From: Clavibacter zhangzhiyongii
GTDB lineage: Bacteria > Actinomycetota > Actinomycetes > Actinomycetales > Microbacteriaceae
Direction: 5' to 3'
Assembly: GCF_014775655.1 (NCBI RefSeq)
Contig: NZ_CP061274.1
Span: 2,604,001-2,668,000, forward strand
DNA: 64,000 nt
Made by a program: the position numbers and the translations under genes. Below are positions 60,394-64,000 of this stretch, piece after piece. The stretch's first letter is position 1, and each line of letters starts with the position of its first letter. The notes beneath the pieces are model-generated. The model did not search any database. It worked only from the letters and a program-made list of their open reading frames with translations, and had not been told where the DNA came from.

Positions 60394-60399
60394 TACCAT
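60394..60399 (+). promoter_or_regulatory. -10 element, probable leaderless start
   Basis: TACCAT lies 6 nt before the ATG of mntR. Confidence 0.5.
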
Positions 60400-60405
60400 G
60401 GGCGC

Positions 60406-61101
60406 ATGTCCGTCGACGAGCTCTCCAGCGCCGCGCAGGACTACCTCAAGCTCATCTGGACCGCCACCGAGTGGTCCGAGCAGCCCGTCACCGTGACGCG
60501 CCTCGCCGAGCGGCTCGGGATCCGTCCCGCCACCGCGTCCGACGGCCTCCGCCGCCTCACCGCGCAGGGCCTCGTCGAGCACCGGCCGTACGGCAGCATC
60601 GAGCTCACCTCCGACGGCCGCCGGCACGCGATCCAGATGGTGCGCCGCCACCGCCTGCTCGAGACGTTCCTCGTGGAGGCGCTCGGCTACGGCTGGGACG
60701 AGGTGCACGACGAGGCCGAGGTGCTCGAGCACGCGGTCTCCGACGACTTCGTGGCGCGCATCGACGCGCACCTCGGGCACCCGTCCAGGGATCCGCACGG
60801 CGACCCCATCCCCTCGGCCGACGGCGAGCCGCACCTGCCCGACGCGACCGTGCTCGCGGACGCCGTGGCCGACCGGCCGCTGCGCGTGCGCCGCATCTCC
60901 GACGAGGACCCGCGGCTCCTGCGCGAGCTCGCCGAGCACGGCATCGGGCTCGACGCGACGCTCGTGCGGTCCGCCTCCGCCGACGCGTCGACGCCCGCCG
61001 CGTCGACGCCCGCCGCCGTGGTCGTCACGGTCGACGGATCCGCCGGCCGCCCGCTCACGGCCGCCGCGGCGTCCGCGGTCTGGGTCTCCGACGCGGGCTG
61101 A
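60406..61101 (+). CDS. mntR: DtxR-family metalloregulator, MntR-like
   Basis: 231 aa. The winged HTH (about 5-65: QDYLKLIWTATEWSEQPVTV, LAERLGIRPATASDGLRRLTAQG) is followed by the metal-binding and dimerisation domain with HRLLETFLVEALGYGWDEVHDEAEVLEHAVSD (His/Glu ligands, about 86-115) and HLGHPSRDPHGDPIP. A short C-terminal SH3-like/FeoA remnant follows, interrupted by an Ala/Ser/Thr-rich repeat (about 185-200). It probably represses the convergent Mn transporter gene mntH via the palindrome at 62391. The Cys typical of iron-type DtxR is absent, favouring Mn. Confidence 0.9.
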   Translation: MSVDELSSAAQDYLKLIWTATEWSEQPVTVTRLAERLGIRPATASDGLRRLTAQGLVEHRPYGSIELTSDGRRHAIQMVRRHRLLETFLVEALGYGWDEVHDEAEVLEHAVSDDFVARIDAHLGHPSRDPHGDPIPSADGEPHLPDATVLADAVADRPLRVRRISDEDPRLLRELAEHGIGLDATLVRSASADASTPAASTPAAVVVTVDGSAGRPLTAAAASAVWVSDAG

Positions 61102-61123
61102 TCCGCGGGTCCGGCCGGCGGCG

Positions 61124-62371
61124 TCAGCCCGTGACGGTCAGCACCACGAGCGCCACGTTCAGCACCACCACGAGCGACACCGCGACCCACGCCGCGATCC
61201 GCGTGAGCGGCCGGTCGACGTGGTCGCCCATCACGCGGCGGTCGCCCGTGAGGCGGATGAGCGGCACGAGCGCGAACGGGATCCCGATGCTCAGCACCAC
61301 CTGGCTCACGACGAGCGCGGTGGTCGGCTCGACGCCGATCGCGAGGATCGCGAGCGCCGGGATGAGCGTCACCACGCGGCGCGCGAGGAGCGGCACCTTG
61401 ACGTGCAGCAGCCCGCCCATGATCGCCGCGCCCGCGTAGGCGCCGACCGAGGTCGACGCGAGGCCCGACGCGAGGAGCCCCACCGCGAACACGACGCCGA
61501 CGACCGGCCCGAGGGAGGCCGTGATGGCCGCGTGCGCGCCCTCGATCGAGTCGGTGCCGGGCACGCCGCCGAGGCTCGCGGCCGCGATGAGGAGCATCGA
61601 GATGTTGACGGCGCCGGCCACGGCGAGCGCGGTGATCACGTCCCAGCGCGTCGCGCGGAGCAGCCGCCGGAGCACGCCGTCGTCCGTCTGGACCCCGTGC
61701 CGGTCGCGGCTGAGCGAGGAGTGCAGGTAGACGGCGTGCGGCATCACGGTCGCGCCGAGCATGCTCGCGGCCAGCAGCACGCTGTCCGGCCCGTCGAAGC
61801 GCGGGAGCAGCCCGCCGGCGATGCCGGACGCCGACAGCGGGCTCACGACGAGGCCCGTGAGGAACCCGACCGTGATCACGAGCAGCAGCGCGCCGATCAC
61901 GAGCTCGAACGGCCGCTGCCCGTGCCGGGACTGCACGGCGAGCAGGCCGATGGAGACGAGGCCGACGATCACGCCGCCCGCCACCAGCGGGATCCCGAAC
62001 AGCAGGTGCAGCGCGATGGCCCCGCCGATGACCTCCGCGAGGTCGGTGGCCGCGGCGATCAGCTCCGCCTGCACCCAGAACGCGCGGCGGCGGGCGGTCG
62101 GCAGCCGCCGGCCGAGGAGCTCGGGGAGGCTGCTCCCCGTGACGAGGCCGAGCTTCGCCGACTGGTACTGCACGAGCACGGCGATGAGGTTGGCCGCGAC
62201 GAGCACCCACACCAGCAGGTAGCCGTAGCGCGCGCCCGCGGTGAGGTTCGCGGCGACGTTGCCGGGATCCACGTACGCGATGGCCGCGACGAACGCCGGC
62301 CCGAGCAGGAGCACGAGCCGCGGACCCGTGACGGGCCGGCGCACGCGGCGCTCGGGGGCGGTGCGGGTCAT
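61124..62371 (-). CDS. mntH: Nramp-family Mn/Fe transporter
   Basis: 415-aa proton-coupled divalent-metal importer with 11 transmembrane helices. The metal-site motif DPGN in AAIAYVDPGNVAANL (TM1) and the MPHAVYLHS motif with its metal-ligand Met (TM6) are both intact. The consensus transport loop is in TM8-9. The ATG at 62371 has GGAGAGG upstream. A perfect palindrome 20-37 nt upstream of the start fits repression by the neighbouring MntR. Confidence 0.95.
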   Translation of the reverse strand: MTRTAPERRVRRPVTGPRLVLLLGPAFVAAIAYVDPGNVAANLTAGARYGYLLVWVLVAANLIAVLVQYQSAKLGLVTGSSLPELLGRRLPTARRRAFWVQAELIAAATDLAEVIGGAIALHLLFGIPLVAGGVIVGLVSIGLLAVQSRHGQRPFELVIGALLLVITVGFLTGLVVSPLSASGIAGGLLPRFDGPDSVLLAASMLGATVMPHAVYLHSSLSRDRHGVQTDDGVLRRLLRATRWDVITALAVAGAVNISMLLIAAASLGGVPGTDSIEGAHAAITASLGPVVGVVFAVGLLASGLASTSVGAYAGAAIMGGLLHVKVPLLARRVVTLIPALAILAIGVEPTTALVVSQVVLSIGIPFALVPLIRLTGDRRVMGDHVDRPLTRIAAWVAVSLVVVLNVALVVLTVTG

Positions 62372-62390
62372 GGCGGCCTCTCCGTCGAAG

Positions 62391-62408
62391 TGTTAGCCGA
62401 GGCTAACA
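62391..62408. promoter_or_regulatory. MntR/DtxR-type operator of mntH
   Basis: TGTTAGCCGAGGCTAACA: perfect 8-bp arms around GA-centred symmetry (TTAGCC...GGCTAA), matching the form of DtxR-family boxes. It lies between mntH and its likely promoter. Confidence 0.8.
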
Positions 62409-62428
62409 TCCGTTCGCGCACACAAGGA

Positions 62429-62456
62429 AGGGCCCGTCCGGGATCGGACGGGCCCT
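62429..62456 (-). terminator. terminator of the HAD hydrolase gene
   Basis: AGGGCCCGTCC, short loop, GGACGGGCCCT, about 75 nt past the stop. On the minus strand it is followed by TCCTTG. It insulates mntH from upstream transcription. Confidence 0.72.
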
Positions 62457-62529
62457 CGGGTTCCGCGGCGAGCGGGGCGGGCGCGGCGAGCGCGACGAGC
62501 GCGACGGCCGCGGCGGCCGTCCGAGCGGA

Positions 62530-63450
62530 TCAGCTCGCGGAGCGCCCCGGCGCGAGGAACGCGGAGTCGTCGTCCGCCTCGCCGCGCACGATGCGCACCC
62601 ACTGCGCGAGCAGCGCGGCGCCCGCCTCGTCGTGGATCAGGTCGCCGGCCGTGAGCACCGGGTACGGCGTCGCGGGGATCCCGTCGGCCGGGCGCACGTC
62701 GACGTGCGCGACCTCGTGCCCGTTCTCGTGCAGCCAGCCGGCCATCGCGTAGTCGGTGCGCGAGTCGCCGACCGTGCGCCAGCGCAGCGGCAGCGGGCCG
62801 CTGTCGGCGAGCAGCTCGAGCGCGCGGGCGGCGCCGAGGTCCTTGCCGAGGCGGACGGACTCGACGTCGGTCGAGATGATGGTGGGATCCACGCGCACCT
62901 GCACGTTCCCGTCGGCGTCGGGCACCTCGACGCCCTCGAGCACCGAGCCGAGCCCGTGCGCCGTGAGCATCTCGACCGCGCGCGCGTCGAGGTCGGGCTG
63001 CACCCGGAGGTAGTCGGCGGAGGCGACGCTCGTGAGCTGCTCGAGCGAGACCATCGCGTGCTTGGTGGTGTCGAAGAACATCCAGTCGGCGAAGCGCTCG
63101 GCGACGAGCCGCTCCATGTCGCGCATGTACGCCTCGGGCAGCGCGAGCGACCGGTCGACGTGCACCTCCCCCGCGCCCTCGGGCGTGATGGAGAACCACG
63201 ACGCGCCCTTCTCGCACACCGCGTGCACGCGCGCGCCCTGCGGCAGCCCCGCGTCGATCAGCGGGCCGACGACCTGCGCGCGGATGAAGGCGTCCGAGCG
63301 CCCGGTGTTGAAGACGATGGGCACGCCCGCGGCGGCGAGCTCGACCAGGTCGGTCGCGATGCTCGGGATGGCGAGGGTGCGGGTGATCGGGCTGGCGATG
63401 GGGCCGTCGACGTCGAGGAGGAGGCCGAGGTGCGCGGGGGTCGTGGTCAC
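62530..63450 (-). CDS. HAD-family (Cof-like) phosphatase
   Basis: 306 aa. Motif I reads LLLDVDGPIA (nucleophile and acid/base Asp), motif II FNTGRSD (Thr/Ser position), and motif IV GDSRTDYAMAGWL. The long cap between about 80 and 230 puts it in the type-IIB Cof/sucrose-phosphatase-like group, which hydrolyses sugar phosphates. The substrate is unknown. The GTG start at 63450 has GGAGG upstream. It lies upstream of mntH on the same strand, separated by a terminator and operator. Confidence 0.85.
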   Translation of the reverse strand: MTTTPAHLGLLLDVDGPIASPITRTLAIPSIATDLVELAAAGVPIVFNTGRSDAFIRAQVVGPLIDAGLPQGARVHAVCEKGASWFSITPEGAGEVHVDRSLALPEAYMRDMERLVAERFADWMFFDTTKHAMVSLEQLTSVASADYLRVQPDLDARAVEMLTAHGLGSVLEGVEVPDADGNVQVRVDPTIISTDVESVRLGKDLGAARALELLADSGPLPLRWRTVGDSRTDYAMAGWLHENGHEVAHVDVRPADGIPATPYPVLTAGDLIHDEAGAALLAQWVRIVRGEADDDSAFLAPGRSAS

Positions 63451-63525
63451 GGCTCCATCCTCCCGCAGGCGACGTGCGCCCCGCCGCGGACGACGCCGCC
63501 GCCGCGGACGACGCCGCCGCGGAGG

Positions 63526-64000
63526 TCAGCCGGCGGTGCGCGCGGAGGCGGCGCGACCGCGGGCGGCCCGGCCCGCGGATCCGACGACGAGCACGGCTGC
63601 CACCGCCATCACCACGAGGTACGCGCCGGGCAGCGACGCGATCCCGAGCCCGTCGAGCAGGGCTCCGCCCACGAGCGCGCCGCCGCCGATGCCGACGTTG
63701 AACGCGGTCGTGTAGAACGCGCTGGCCGTGTCGCGGAAGGACGCGTGCGCCGCGTGCAGCATGCGCGTCTGGAGGAGCGACGGGATCGCGCCGAACGCGA
63801 GGCCCCAGAGGAGGAAGCCGGGGATCGCGACCGCCCAGAGCCCGGGCACGAGCGCCAGCGCGCTGACCCCGAGCGCTGCCGCCGCGAGCCCCGCGAGCAC
63901 GCCCAGCTGCGGCCGGCTGGCGAACACGGTGCCCGCGAGGAGCAGGCCGAACGCGCCCGCGATCCCGTAGCCGAAGAGCATGGCGCTCAGCTGCTCCGGG
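63526..64000 (-). CDS. MFS transporter, C-terminal part (5' end outside window)
   Basis: The frame is open to the window edge, so the start is missing; about 158 residues are visible. It shows about five transmembrane segments with GFLLWGLAFGAIPSLLQTRM and FYTTAFNVGIGGGALVGGALLDGLG, characteristic of the AraJ/sugar-efflux branch of MFS (DHA1). The tail is basic. The substrate cannot be inferred. Confidence 0.85.
   Translation of the reverse strand, partial: PEQLSAMLFGYGIAGAFGLLLAGTVFASRPQLGVLAGLAAAALGVSALALVPGLWAVAIPGFLLWGLAFGAIPSLLQTRMLHAAHASFRDTASAFYTTAFNVGIGGGALVGGALLDGLGIASLPGAYLVVMAVAAVLVVGSAGRAARGRAASARTAG

Overview
This is high-GC (about 72%) actinobacterial chromosome, most likely from the family Microbacteriaceae. 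The protein sequences and gene order fit a Clavibacter-like plant-associated species best; the genus is inferred from recollection of gene order and protein sequence, not from a search. Supporting markers are a mycothiol synthase gene (mshD) behind a GlnR-like regulator, carD beside a fused ispDF, senX3-regX3, an orphan WXG100 protein, an actinobacterial XPB-type helicase pair, and groEL under two CIRCE operators. Nearly all of the window is core chromosome. I see no prophage, insertion sequence, CRISPR array, integrase or rRNA.

Layout. 1-13.6 kb: 3' end of serC, DUF3027 and cold-shock genes, the helicase pair, a two-component system, WXG100, groEL, csp, LytR_C and DUF3263 proteins, msrB, a nitroreductase and tRNA-Thr. 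13.6-26.2 kb: a DsbA-like membrane thioredoxin, a sugar-ABC ATPase, a DUF4032 kinase-like protein, rlmB-cysS, ispDF, carD, a lipoprotein, regX3-senX3 diverging from phoU, and gpmA. 26.2-31.9 kb: a methyltransferase, FUSC, YgfZ and nitrobindin-like genes with two tiny membrane proteins, then glnR-mshD. 32-39.6 kb: a phosphate block with ppk, a mutT1-like gene and pstSCAB. Near-perfect PHO boxes lie upstream of ppk and of pstS. 39.6-46.4 kb: rskA/sigK, an unknown conserved protein, tRNA-Lys and an accessory-looking surface cassette (SGNH hydrolase, hexapeptide transferase, Tat-type beta-helix protein with a Pro-Thr tail). 46.4-50.6 kb: galactose cluster (galM, DeoR regulator, galT, galK). 50.6-54.4 kb: GNAT, gamma-carbonic anhydrase, then glyA-folD behind a ZTP (pfl) riboswitch. 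54.7-64 kb: a degenerate GH13 protein, a LysR regulator diverging from an MFS gene, an aldo/keto reductase, mntR and mntH with a palindromic operator, a HAD hydrolase and the 3' end of a second MFS gene.

The genes form several working groups: inorganic phosphate sensing, uptake and storage (senX3-regX3, phoU, ppk, pstSCAB); one-carbon metabolism (glyA, folD); the Leloir pathway (galM, galT, galK); manganese homeostasis (mntR, mntH); and isoprenoid plus tRNA-charging housekeeping (ispDF, cysS, rlmB).

Two genome-wide styles stand out. At least eighteen genes have a TAnnnT-like hexamer 6-7 nt before the start codon, which suggests leaderless mRNAs. Seven intergenic hairpins share ACGA/TCGT-type outer arms, six of them between convergent genes, and look like a family of bidirectional terminators. 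I found no convincing evidence of a wholly new multi-gene system. The most unusual items are this hairpin family, the degenerate amylosucrase-like protein, the paired proteins sharing an XPB N-terminal domain, and the structured sigK leader.
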